Assembly (NCBI GenBank): GCA_034509495.1
Contig: CM067508.1
Coordinates: forward strand, 36,567,387-36,631,386
Direction: 5' to 3'
Length of the DNA stretch: 64,000 bases
From: Acestrorhynchus altus
Lineage: Eukaryota > Chordata > Actinopteri > Characiformes > Acestrorhynchidae
Of the stretch, positions 10,044-20,578 are shown piece after piece. The notes below the pieces were generated by a model. It had not been told where the DNA came from, searched no databases, and was given only the letters and a program-made list of their open reading frames with translations. The translations under genes and the position numbers were made by a program. Each line of letters begins with the position of its first letter. Positions within the stretch are counted from its first letter, which is position 1.

Positions 10044-13000
10044 TTAATCTTTTGGCAAGATATGGAGTGACGCGAAATAAGATAGAAAAGAGTTCCATTG
10101 CTGAAAAAATTTAAAAGTATTTCCTTTAAGAGTAACTCTTATTTTCTCTATTCTGAGGTAATACATAACATCTTGGAGCCAGCATGAGATTGAGGGCGGG
10201 TCTGCAGATTTCCACAGTAGAAGGATACGACGTCTTGCTAATATAGATGTGAACAGGAGGATATCCGACTGAGCCCTTGTGATCCGTAATGTATTATTAC
10301 TAATGCCAAATAAAGCTATAGAAGCTGAAAAATCTATGTTGTTATGTAAGACCTTGGACATAATTTCAAAAAAATCTGACCAGAATTTGCGAAGAGTAGG
10401 ACAAAAAAAAACATATGGCTTAAGTTACAAGGTGAGGCCGAGCATCTATCACACTGCTCATTAACAGAATTGGGATAGATCTTAGATAGTCGACCCTTAG
10501 ACCAGTGAGCCCTGTGCAGAACCTTAAATTGAATTAGCTGAAGCCTAGCACAGGGTGCACTAGAACCTGTTTTATTTACAGCCCTGTCCCACCAGTCGTC
10601 TGTAAAAACCATACCCAGCTCATCCTCCCAGGCCTTCTTAACATTGATTAGAGATTGTCTATCCCATGACATTATACATGAATATATTTTGGATATATTG
10701 GATTTTTGGGAAGTGTCCAGGGATAGAAGTTCGTCCCACGGCTGAGTCACTAGGGGTCGGGTATCTCTGGGAAATAATGACAGTGCACAGTGTCTAGCTT
10801 GAAAATACCTAAATAGATGTGATGGGGGGAGATCATAATCACAAGCCAGCTGCGTAAAGCTGCTAAAAACGCCATTTTTGAACAGATCCTTAAACGAGAC
10901 AATACCCTTCTCATGCCAAATCCTAAAAGAAGGGTCACTCAAAGCTGGAGGAAATGTATGATTATTTAAAATTGGCATCATCATGGATGGAGAGCTAAAG
11001 TGAAAATGGTGTCTAAATTGGAACCATATACGAAGCGTAGAAATTACTAAAGGGTTAGTGGAATGTTGTGAAATCCGACTTTGTAAAGGGGAAGTAAGTA
11101 AAGCAAGGCCCGATGACGAGCAAGCAGCCATCTCCACTTTACACCACTGCAAATCTGGTGACTTAAACCAGTACATCGCCCTGTGAATGTTTACTGACCA
11201 GTAATAATACAAAACATTGGGAAGGGAAAGGCCACCGTCCGACCTGAAACTTTGTAATAAGGATCGTCTTATTCTTGGTATTTTACCATCCCAGATGAAC
11301 GTGGTAATTAACTGATCTAAAGTCTTAATTTTTTTTAGGCAAGTATAAAGGGATTGTCTGAAATAAAAAAAGAAATTTAGGCAAAATTGTCATTTTAATT
11401 GTATTTATTCTCCCCAGCAGTGTTAGTGGAAGAGGTCTCCATCGCTGGAGATCTATTTTAAGCTTATTCAGCAAAGGGGTATAATTTGAAGAAAAAAGAG
11501 AGGGTAAAGTGCGAGTGACATGAATCCCTAAATACATAAACCCAGAGGAAGCAAATTTGAAGGGAATAGTTGAATGATTCAGCTTCACTGACAAAGTATT
11601 AATTGGAAAGCATTCTCTCTTGTGAACATTTACCTTATAGCCAGAAAAGGATCCAAATTCGTTCAGGAGAGACAGTATTGAGGGAAGCGACTTGACTGGA
11701 TTGGTAATATATAGTAATAAATCGTCTGCATATAACGATAATTTTAAATCTATACCCGAGCGAGAAATTCCTTCAAACGATCTGAGCGATTTAAGTGCGA
11801 TTGACAAGGGTTAGATTGCAAGGGCAAACAGTAAAGGAGAAAGGGGGCAACCCTGTCTGGTCCCACGGTATAAACAGCAATATTCAGAATGATTACTATT
11901 GGTCTGTACGCTGGCCTTTGGAGATGCATACATCAGCTTAATCCAGGAAATTAATTTATGTTTGAAACCGAATTTATGTAGCACCCTAAATAAGTAGTCC
12001 CACTCGATCCAGTCAAAGGCCTTCTCGGCATTGAGTGAGATCACAACCTCAGGTGAAGTGAGGGAGTGACTGGAATAAATCACATTGATGAGCGAGCGAA
12101 CATTAAAGAAAAGTTGCCGACCCTTAATAAACCCATTCTGCTCCTCTGATATTATGTCTGGGAGTATATTTTCCAAACGCAGAGCGATGACAAAATTTTT
12201 GCATCAACATTTAGCAAAGAGAGAGTCTGTATGAGGAGCATGACAGAGGATCTTTAACCTTTTTTAAAAGCAAAAATATGGAAGCTTGAGACATGGTTGG
12301 GGGTAGATCACCCATAGCTATCGCCTCTTCATATACAGCCAAAAGCAGGGGGGCCAGCTTGTCTATAAACTTTTTATAGAATTCAACAGGAAAACCATCT
12401 GGGCCCGGAGCCCTGCTGGACTGCATAGCTTTAATTGCCCCTACAATCTCTTCCAACTTTAATGGTTGGTTCAGATCCTCTGCTTTCAATGGATCGACAG
12501 CAGGAAAAGTCAACTGATCCAAAAATGAGGACATAAGTTCAGAGTCCGAGGACTCTGATTGATAAAGATTGCAGTAGTATGACTTAAAAGTTGCATTAAT
12601 AGAAAAAGGGTCGGAATGTAAAATATTTGCCGAGTCCTCAATGCCCGGAATAAGACGGGATGATGCCTCTTTAACTGATGGGCCAGAAGCCTAGATGGTT
12701 TGTCTCCATGTTCATAATAATTACTGTGAGTGTGTAACAGTAGCCTTTCTGCCTCCTTTGTTGTAATGAGATTGAATTCGGCCTGAAGCTCCGTCCGACG
12801 TTTCAATAAAATAGGGGTGGGGCCAAGAGCAATCTAAAGATCCACCTCCTCAATTTGTGACAACAGGGATTGTACCTTATTTTTATAAATTTTATTAGCG
12901 TGGGCAGAGTAGGAAATAATTTGTCCCCGAAGGTAAGCTTTAAGGGTTTCCCACAACAAGGAGTACGAAGTGTTACCATTTTTATTCATATCAATAAACT

Positions 13001-13791
13001 CATCAATAGAGGACAAAATGAATGCATTGAATTCGGAGTCTGATAGCAATAGTGAGTTAAATCACCATCGTGGTGGTGATGACTGATAATTAGGAAATTT
13101 AATATCAACCGAGAGCGGTGCATGATCAGAAATAACTATAGGATGATACTCCGTGGCAGTAACTCTAGGTACAAGTGAACTATCAAAGAAAAAATAATCG
13201 ATCCGTGAATGACTCTGGTGTGGATGAGAGTAAAAAGAATATTTTTTACTATTGGGATTGTAAAATCTCCACGGGTCTATCAAACCATACCTGGATACAA
13301 ATTCAGAAATAGATTGAGACATTTGCGAAGGAATTAATGTACATGGGCTAGAATGGTCTAAACTCTGGTTGACCATGCAATTCAGATCTCTCCCCATGAT
13401 AAGACACTGGGTATTTAAAAAAGGGATAGAACTAAACAGTTTATTAGTAAAAGTTGGGTCATCGTGATTTGGAGCATATATATTAGTCAAAAGTACTGGA
13501 GTATTAGGAAGTGAACCCTGAATGATCAGATACCTGCCGTGCACATCTGCAATAACATTGTCTGCAGTAAAAAGTACCCATTTTTGATCAGAATGGCAAA
13601 CCCTCTAGTTTTAGAATCAAATCTAGAATGAAAAACCTCTCCAATCCATGAGCATTTTAAATTTGAGTGGTCATTGATTTTAAAAGAGTTTCTTGTAAAA
13701 AAATTACATCTGGATTTCAAATGAGTAAGAATCTTTAAGCGTTTATAACTGGATGATTCAAACCTTTTACATTCCAGCTCAGAAATCTCAT
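10044..13791 (-). pseudogene. LINE ORF2 (endonuclease + reverse transcriptase), multiply frameshifted
   Basis: The likely start is the ATG at 13791, followed by F-L-S-W-N-V-K-G-L-N, the first endonuclease motif. Endonuclease pieces continue at 13526-13720 and 13062-13544 (TNIYAPN, R-I-D-Y-F-F and SDHAPLSVDI). Reverse transcriptase pieces are at 12211-12534 (SRAPGPDGFPVEFYK), 11811-12176 (EQNGFIKGRQ and TRQGCPLSPLLFALAI) and 11325-11807 (LYADDLLLYI, the catalytic YADD). The C-terminal part is at 10334-11212 and 10044-10361. At least five frame changes or stops break it. In the endonuclease the usual G-D-x-N reads G-R-D-L-N, a possible loss of a key position. The protein would nick target DNA and copy LINE RNA in place. 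Confidence 0.85.
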
Positions 13792-14582
13792 GCTAGCTCC
13801 GTTATCCATGCACATTCTTGTCATCTATGTTACCTGTATAAGCAAGCAAATGAAATACCTGCCATACATAACTGTGATAGATTGTAGGACCCAAACAACT
13901 CCACAAAGGGAAGAGAAAAAAAACAACAAAAAAAAAAAAACACACACACACTCCCCTGCAGTCACACTAAAACAAAGCCCCCTCCCACCCGAAACTAAAA
14001 TTAAAACACCCCCCACAAAACTAAGTAACACTGACTCACAAAAGGAGTCAACCACACATCTACAACACAGCTGAACATGATTCCCAGAGATGCTACCTCA
14101 TGGGGCAAAAAGATAAAGGCACTCAAAGACAAGCACCCGCCCCATATACATACACATACCTACACACACATATATACATACATATACATACATACATACA
14201 CACATACATACATACACACATACACATACATGCACATACACATACATCCACATAAGAAACCTATAGAAACAAATATCAAAAGGAAAACCAAAAACAAGCA
14301 ATCAAAATTAACCAAAATATAAATTATAATCTATAGTGCAAACACGACTATAAAACAGTCACTAGAATAATAAAAATATGTAATTTAGAAGCACTATCAA
14401 ACTGAAGAACTCTTTGTTGACGTTCTATACCTAATGTAAACAGGCTCTGCTGCTCTGAACCAAAGCAGTGTTCATCTGCGAGTCAGTCCAACAGTTGACA
14501 TAGATGTGTAAATGAAGAAGGTCCTACAGTCAAAAATGGTTCCAGAAATGAAGTAAAAGTTCTACTTATCCAGGCCGAGCGT
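13792..14582 (-). other. L1 spacer between ORF1 and ORF2, with CATA-rich microsatellite
   Basis: Non-coding spacer. It contains an A-rich stretch with a CA run (about 13916-13952) and a degenerate CATA/CACATA microsatellite at about 14145-14255. The open frames over it are low-complexity only. Confidence 0.7.
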
Positions 14583-15462
14583 TTATCTCGGTAACGTAGC
14601 AACAAAGCGCGCAGCCTCCTCAGGTGACGTAAACTCGCGCTGCCTGTCTTTGTATGTTATTTTCAGACGCGCAGGGTAGAAGAGTCCGGACTTCACTTCT
14701 TTTACTGAACGAAGTTGGTTGCGTACGTCGTTAAATGCTGCACGAGCCCTCGCCACCTTAGCGGTAAAATCAGGAAACACCGAGAACATCATGCCGGACG
14801 CTTTAACCCGTCTACTTTTAGTTAGAACGTTCACGCAGTCTTCATAATAATGCAGACGAGCTACAATAGGCCGGGGGCGGCTCCCGGGTTGAGGCTTGGG
14901 AGCCAGGGAGCCTGTCCACACGGGGGCACTCGCCCAGAGAGAAGGCCTCCTGTAAGAGTTTTCCAATATTAGAGGCCGTTACCGTAAAACCTGAGTCCTC
15001 TGGAACACCAATGAGCCTCAGGTTTTGATGGCGCGATCTAGACTCTAGATCTTCACATTTCGCGTCTAGTTTATGTAACTCCTTAGCCATAAACTCGACT
15101 TTGCCTTTTAAAGTGTCGACATCATCCATACACACCGACAGTGACTGTTCCATGCCAGCCACTGTCTTCTGTAGGTTGACGAATTCAGATTTTATCGCCG
15201 CAAAATCCTTGGAAAACTCAACCTTCATTTCGTGTAGCTCCGCTCTAATCTTTGAATGGTGGTCCGATAAAACCGTTTGCATTTCAGCAACAACAGCCTG
15301 AACCAGTTCGGTCTTCAGCGTCAAGAGGTCCATCAGACCCTGCGTGTGAGCACGCACTTCCCCCGCTGTGTTCGCATCGGCGGCAGCCGGGGATGAGGCC
15401 TGCGTAGTGGGCCGGAAAATTGGCGCTGTCGAACCAGATGTTTTGCTCCCTTTATAAGGCAT
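14583..15462 (-). pseudogene. LINE ORF1 protein (coiled coil + RNA-binding region), frameshifted
   Basis: From the ATG at 15462 the frame has a short Ser/Ala/Thr-rich N-terminus. A long heptad-rich region without Pro follows (roughly residues 40-150), which should form the trimerising coiled coil. Then comes the conserved E-x-R-S-R-x-x-N-L-R-L-x-G-V-P-E motif (about residues 140-156) that opens the RRM-like domain of L1-type ORF1 proteins. The frame is lost near 14950 and continues in a second frame to 14583, which encodes the C-terminal nucleic-acid-binding part. ORF1p coats LINE RNA as a chaperone. One shift separates the halves. Confidence 0.8.
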
Positions 15463-15626
15463 TACGGCGCAAAACTAAAACTAGTTTACAATTAAACCAA
15501 ATATATTAGAAAAGAAAATAAGAAAAAACAAACAAACGGTGCCTTGATTTATTAAGTTAAATGAACGCTTGCCCCGCGGAGAGCTCTTACTGCGCACCTA
15601 CACCATGTCGAGTCAAACCGGAAGTC

Positions 15627-15640
15627 GGTCAGATAGCTTT
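15627..15640. repeat. 14-bp target-site duplication, L1 5' side
   Basis: Identical to 9804-9817. It marks the outer boundary of the L1. About 30 bases of L2-outer follow, before NLR intron sequence resumes at about 15672. Confidence 0.9.
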
Positions 15641-15671
15641 CAGTTAAGTACTTTCAAAGTTGAAAGTTGAT

Positions 15672-16537
15672 ATTTATCAACAATAACAGGTTTGCAATAA
15701 AAAAGATGAGAGACCAAAAAAGGGACCTATGAGATCTCAGGAGAATTAAATTAAACTCAGCCCAGATTTCAAATAAAAGAAAAACCCCAGAGTGCAGTCA
15801 GAATTAAAGAAGTGTCCTCCCAACACTTTATTACTCAGTATTCAGCACAAGAGCGTCAGAGGAGATCACTGCAGCGCTGTTAGTGGTGGTGCTGGTGGGG
15901 GTGGACTAAGGAACCTGGTACCAGGGTGACCAAAATTGATGAGATGAAGGAACAGACTCCAGGAATCCAGATCCAGAAGAATCCTCTATAAAACAGTCTA
16001 AACAAAATGTACAGAGAATTAATAACCATTATTCACAGCTAAATGACCTTTTTCATTTATATTGATTCATAATCCATTTTAATGTTTAATTTAAATCCAG
16101 AGCTTGTGGTAACAAAATTACATCAGAATTCATTAACTTAATTTTGGCATATATACTTCAAAATGAACATTTCTTACATTCATATGTATAAAACGGTGCA
16201 ATTGAATGATCTTTAACCACCTCTTTCAGTCTCTCCTATAGAAGAGCCTCATTCACTACATCCAGCACTTCCTTAACATCTCCACCAAGAAACAATGCGG
16301 ACAGAGAGAGACACAGGACAGCACAGGACAATCCACATCTTTATCAAAAGAGACCATATGAGACCCTGAACTAGATTAATAGTAGAGTTAATATAGACTT
16401 TAGTGTAGACAGTAATGGAGAGTGGACAACTAGTCCAGAAAGCAGAGAGGTCAGTAGATGGAGGGTGGACAAAGATGAGTGTGGTAGGGTGTGTTTGAGA
16501 TGTCAGTGTTTCTAATGGATTATCATTTCTCTCTCAG
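15672..16537 (+). other. NLR gene 1 intron upstream of LRR exon A
   Basis: Intron sequence repeated upstream of LRR exon C (20045 onward) and LRR exon G (43910 onward). It includes the GAGATCTCAGGAGAATTAAA block and the TGGAGGGTGGACA block just before the exon. It marks the start of a module of about 5.3 kb that contains two LRR exons. No coding potential is seen. Confidence 0.8.
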
Positions 16538-16711
16538 GTTGTTTGGGTGTAATCTGACTGTGAAAAGCTGTGCAGCTCTGGTCTCAGCTCTCAGCTCAAA
16601 CTCCTCAAGTCTGAGAGAACTGAACCTGAGTGATAATAAACTGCAGGATTCAGGAGTGAAGCTGCTCTCTGCTGGACTGAAGAATCCACACTGTAAACTG
16701 GAGAAATTGAA
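16538..16711 (+). CDS. NLR gene 1, LRR exon A (intact)
   Basis: A 174-bp phase 2-2 exon between CTCTCTCAG and a GTAAGA donor. It encodes 58 residues, about two ribonuclease-inhibitor-type leucine-rich repeats: L-F-G-C-N-L-T, then S-C-A-A-L-V-S-A-L, then S-S-L-R-E-L-N-L-S, then D-S-G-V-K-L-L-S-A-G-L and C-K-L-E-K-L. In fish NLRs (NLRC3-like) such exons follow the NACHT exon and form the ligand-sensing or regulatory solenoid. There is no frameshift or stop. Relative to its sister exons it has T-V-K for T-E-K and a Lys codon at the 3' junction. A CA tract follows directly. Confidence 0.88.
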
Positions 16712-16720
16712 GTAAGAACA

Positions 16721-16723
<3 letters not shown>

Positions 16724-16780
<57 letters not shown>
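16724..16780 (+). repeat. (CA)n after LRR exon A
   Basis: CA tract beginning about 12 bases 3' of the donor site. The same arrangement follows exons B, C, D, F, G, H and J. Confidence 0.9.
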
Positions 16781-16784
<4 letters not shown>

Positions 16785-17403
16785 ATGGTCTCTCTCTACA
16801 CTGTCAGAATAAAATTCTGTACATTTTTCATTACTAAGATAAACATTATCTAAATGTTTCCTCAGAGGTAAAATAAAGTCATTAATTTCTAATAATGAAC
16901 ATTAATGGAGTATTAATTTTACTCTCCCAGGAAAAATGTACAGATTTCTGTCTTTCCTTAAATACATTTTAAAAAGAAAAACAAAATAAATGTCCTGTAG
17001 TCAGACAGAGTGAACAATGTATGCAGCTTTAAAATGAAGTGCAGAGGAATGTGGTCCAGTTCTGTTCAGTAAGTAAAGGTACTGAAGATGTTCTCCTGAA
17101 GGTACCATTCACCCATTCAATGATCTTCTTATCTGCTTTTCCTGGTCAGAGTCATGTTGAGTTCAGAGTAATTCTGGATTTTTAGGACACAAGGCATCAC
17201 TTATTTCCACAAACATAATCACAGTCCCTCACTTTAATAGAGTGAATAATCTTATAACAGTGTCATAAAGAGAAACAGACAAACTGACTAGATTTAATAT
17301 GATTTCAATATTAGTGTGATTTTTCTCAGAACTCTCAGGTGAGTTAATTCAAGAATAAAAGAAACCAGAATCAGCTAATAACACTAATGTTGGATGAAGC
17401 TCT

Positions 17404-17416
17404 GTGTGTGTGTGTG

Positions 17417-17448
<32 letters not shown>

Positions 17449-17450
17449 CT
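17404..17450 (+). repeat. (TG)n tract fused to the 3' splice site of LRR exon B
   Basis: The TG run continues to within about five bases of the exon, leaving only TCTCAG. Other LRR exons have 40-60 bases with a T/C-rich stretch between the TG run and the exon. The polypyrimidine tract of this acceptor is therefore largely replaced by UG repeats. Confidence 0.85.
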
Positions 17451-17453
17451 CAG

Positions 17454-17627
17454 GCTGTGTTGGTGTAATCTGAGAGAGAAAAGCTGTGCAGCTCTGGTCT
17501 CAGTTCTCAGCTCAAACTCATCAAGTCTGAGAGAACTGAACCTGAGTTATAATGAACTGCAGGATTCAGGAGGGAAGCTGCTCTCTGCTGGACTGAAGAA
17601 TCCACACTGTAAACTGGAGAAACTGGA
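17454..17627 (+). CDS. NLR gene 1, LRR exon B (intact)
   Basis: A 174-bp phase 2-2 exon, frame open throughout, same two-repeat LRR unit as exon A: L-C-W-C-N-L-R-E-K-S-C-A-A-L at the start and D-S-G-G-K-L-L-S at the third block, where Gly replaces the usual Val. The donor is GTAAGA. It lies 742 bp downstream of exon A. It starts the second half of the A/B module, whose 3' intron (17700-18450) is shared with exons D and F. Splicing of this exon may be weak because of its TG-rich acceptor. Confidence 0.86.
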
Positions 17628-17640
17628 GTAAGATCATCAT

Positions 17641-17641
17641 T

Positions 17642-17702
<61 letters not shown>
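17641..17702 (+). repeat. (CA)n after LRR exon B
   Basis: CA tract with one interruption, followed by intron sequence repeated after LRR exons D (23860 onward) and F (42960 onward). Confidence 0.9.
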
Positions 17703-17707
<5 letters not shown>

Positions 17708-18452
17708 GGTTGCAGCAGTAACTAATGTAACCTACATATAAATGTTTTCAGTTTCACAGAGTTTGAGAATTAAATCCAGAGTTTAGATTAAGAGTCTCTC
17801 TGTCACACAGTTTTTGTGTCTCAAAGGTTAAACAATGTTCTTACAGTTCCTTAAGTGTGATTTTGAAAACAGGGTCCATTTTATCAGAACATTAAACACT
17901 GTTCACACAACCACACAGACAAGTATCAGAAAATCTCAGATCTTTTCCAGAATGAAAAACCTCATTCAAAACCGTACAGTCAGTTATAAAACCCAGTTTA
18001 TCACCACATGACACACACAGGATTCATACACTCAGATTCTGTTGGACCCAGTTACACACTGCTGTTCTCCATCTAAACACCTCTAACGGTTCTGCTCTTC
18101 TAGTGATTCAGTCTGGCTTTGATTTTATTCAGAAATAGTTTTAGAAAAGCATAAATAACCAAACAAGACCAGTAACACCAGTAACTCCAGTACTGCACAC
18201 TGATGTAAACGTCTGTTCCATTGTTACTCCAAAGGCTGAATTTTGCACTGAAAATAAAAAAGAACATGATGGCAGTGGTTGTCTCCATCCAGTCCCATCA
18301 AACATAACCTGCAGAGAAGATACACAGTGTAAAGGTTGAGGGAGAGCTGGAGGCAGACGTAGGAACAAACATTTTATTAGGAAAACAAACCAGAAATACA
18401 AAGTAAATGATACATGAACTACACAAGACAACAGACTGAGAAACCAAATGTA
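17703..18452 (+). other. NLR intron block repeated three times in the window
   Basis: This block recurs at 23860-24600 and 42960-43690. It contains the TTTGAGAATTAAATCCA segment also found at the gap edges. It ends in a GGAGGCAGACGTAGG...TTTTATTAGGAAA segment that resembles the start of the repeat family at 24490-24890. No gene is seen. Confidence 0.8.
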
Positions 18453-19464
18453 ACCTGAAGAAAAAATAATGTACTGTACCCAATGGGTACCCTTTTAGTC
18501 CAGCGTGTTCATTTGGTAAGAAGGAGTCAGGTAGACATAGAGAGGATGAAAGCAAATAGGTGTTTATTTTCTACCAGGATCCTGGTGGAAGAACCTTTAC
18601 AGCTTCAAAACAGAGTATCAGCCATAAATGCCCCAGTTCTTCAAAGATTTGAATCTGACTCCATCCTTTATACCTAAAATGACCTAGAACCTATTGATAA
18701 GGTGTGGTTTAGAATTAAGGCAGTTATTTTCTGTTTATTTCACCATTTATGGTGAAATCTTTAAGTTCATACATCGTTCACAAAAGTTACTCTGCTGTTT
18801 CTCATCAAAAGACCACCCCAGTTTCTCAATGGCCTTGTTCCTGTCAACGTGAGGTTCGTTTCCTGCTGATAACAGGGAGTATACCATCCTCCACCTGTCG
18901 ACTAAGCAGCTAATTGGGGAAGTTGGATGGCCTCACATTTGGCAGGGAGAAGGTGTCCTTCACAATTGAACCCCTATCTTAGTACAGTTAGTTCTGAGTG
19001 CAGTGATCATGCTGAGTTAAGCACATCTTACTAAATGCAGGCAAATATATATATTTTCATAATGTGATCATAAAGTGAATACTAAATTGAAAAGTAATCA
19101 ATAATCAACTGAATACATATAAAATATATGCTTCACATGATGACTATATAGAAATGCAAAGTGTAAGTACTGATTAACAATCTTCATTGTGGGATGAGTA
19201 CATACTCGTGAGCCATGATTATATCACAGTAAATGTAAATTAAAGTAATGATTATCAGTCTAATAAAGAATACATGATTTCAATAATGCTTCATGATTCA
19301 TAAAATGCATAAAAGGGTCCATGAATTACATATAATAATTACATGATGATCCATATATGAATGATGGATAATTAATGACAATGTTGCCTTTACTGATCAA
19401 TCAGGCTTAAGTAATAACTCATATAACCAACATTAGCATGCAAAGTAAAAGTAAAACATGAAAT
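18453..19464. mobile_element. About 1.0-kb insertion present in NLR gene 1, absent from gene 2
   Basis: In gene 2 the sequence AAATGTAAC (about 43698-43707) runs straight into ACAGTAGTTGTACTG. In gene 1 these two sequences are separated by this roughly 1-kb segment. I see no clear terminal repeats or coding sequence, so its class is unknown. It could instead be ancestral sequence deleted from gene 2. Confidence 0.55.
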
Positions 19465-19664
19465 TACAGTAGTTGTACTGCTTGTGACAGCTCTAAGAGT
19501 GAAGGTATGGGGTGATCAACTTCTAGGTTGGGTGAAGAGTTTGACTGTAACTAAGCTCACACATCTTACAGGCTCCACCACAATAAGGCACAAGGCAACA
19601 AGGCAAGTTTGAATGTAAAAAAACAGATTATTTCATTGAAGTCAAGCATTCAAGTCACAACCAC

Positions 19665-20036
19665 TGTCAGGAGCGAGCAGACAGAATAAGAACGAGGGTG
19701 TGGAGACAAATGCAGGGGAAGATGATTTAATAAATAAAGAAAAACAAAGCTTGGAAACAAACAAAACCAGGGAATACTAACTAATACAAACATGGTAGGT
19801 AACAGAACAGAAACAAAAGGACTGACAAAGACAGACTGAAACAATGGGTTTTAAATACAAAACACTGGACACACCTGAAACTACTGATTACAAAGGGGCA
19901 AGGTTACAAATGAGACACAGGTGGGAATGGGCGGAGCAAGGGAGGAGACAGAACCAAAACAAACACAAACCAAATGCAAAGGAGCACATAGGGGAAACTG
20001 ACAGGGAAGACAGGGATCACAAGGGACAAACATGAC
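19665..20036. mobile_element. 372-bp non-autonomous element with target-site duplication
   Basis: Starts TGTCAGGAGCG and ends AACATGAC. It is flanked by AACCAC on both sides (19659-19664 and 20037-20042; extendable to 8 bp, ACAACCAC). The matching site in gene 2 (43896-43912) is uninterrupted, which gives the empty allele. The internal ORF on the + strand has no recognisable domain. A diverged relative lies at about 24490-24890. Confidence 0.75.
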
Positions 20037-20578
20037 AACCACAAAGTATCAACAATAACAGGTTTGAAATAAAAAGACATGAGAGACCAAAAAAAGGGAC
20101 CAATGAGATCTCAGGAGAATTAAATTAAACTCAGCCCAGATTTCAAATAAAAGAAAACCCCAGAGTGCAGTCAGAATTAAAGAAGTGTCCTCCCAGCACT
20201 TTATTACTCAGAGGAGATCACTGCAGCGCTGTTAGTGGTGGTGCTGGTGGGGGTGGACTAATGAACCTGGTACCAGGGTGACCAAAAGTGATGAGATGAA
20301 GGAACAGACACCAGGAATCCAGATCCAGAAGAATCCTCTATAAAACAGTCTAAACAAAATGTACAGAGAATTAATAACCATTATTCACAGCTAAATATTG
20401 ATTCATTATCCATTTTAGTATTTAATTTAAATCCAGAGCTTGTGGTAACAAAATTACATCAGAATTCATTAACTTTATTTTGTAATAAATACTTCAAAAT
20501 GAACATTTCTTACATTCATATGTATAAAACGGTGCAATTGAATGAACTTTAACCAGCATCGGTCAGAGAGCAGGGTCA

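Larger units (their letters stand above)
5318..10144 (-). repeat. Right arm of the large inverted repeat
   Basis: Mirror image of the left arm: base 10144 pairs with base 1 and base 5318 with base 4817. Beyond 10144 the sequence continues into the body of the L1 element, whose left-arm counterpart lies outside the window. The true arm length is therefore unknown. Confidence 0.97.
9818..15626 (-). mobile_element. L1/Tx1-group LINE, apparently full length (about 5.8 kb)
   Basis: On the minus strand, in order: a short 5'UTR (15463-15626), ORF1 (about 14583-15462), an A-rich and CATA-rich spacer (13792-14582), ORF2 with endonuclease and reverse transcriptase (about 10044-13791), then a 3'UTR and poly-A tail (9818-10043). 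Perfect 14-bp target-site duplications flank it. Both ORFs carry frameshifts or stops, so this copy is probably inactive unless the breaks are base-calling errors. The clade is assigned from the ORF1 layout and the reverse transcriptase signature; a subfamily cannot be named. Confidence 0.88.

Noticed and set aside
14077..14322. His/Thr/Tyr-rich frame between L1 ORF1 and ORF2
   Set aside because: Low-complexity translation of a CATA-type microsatellite.
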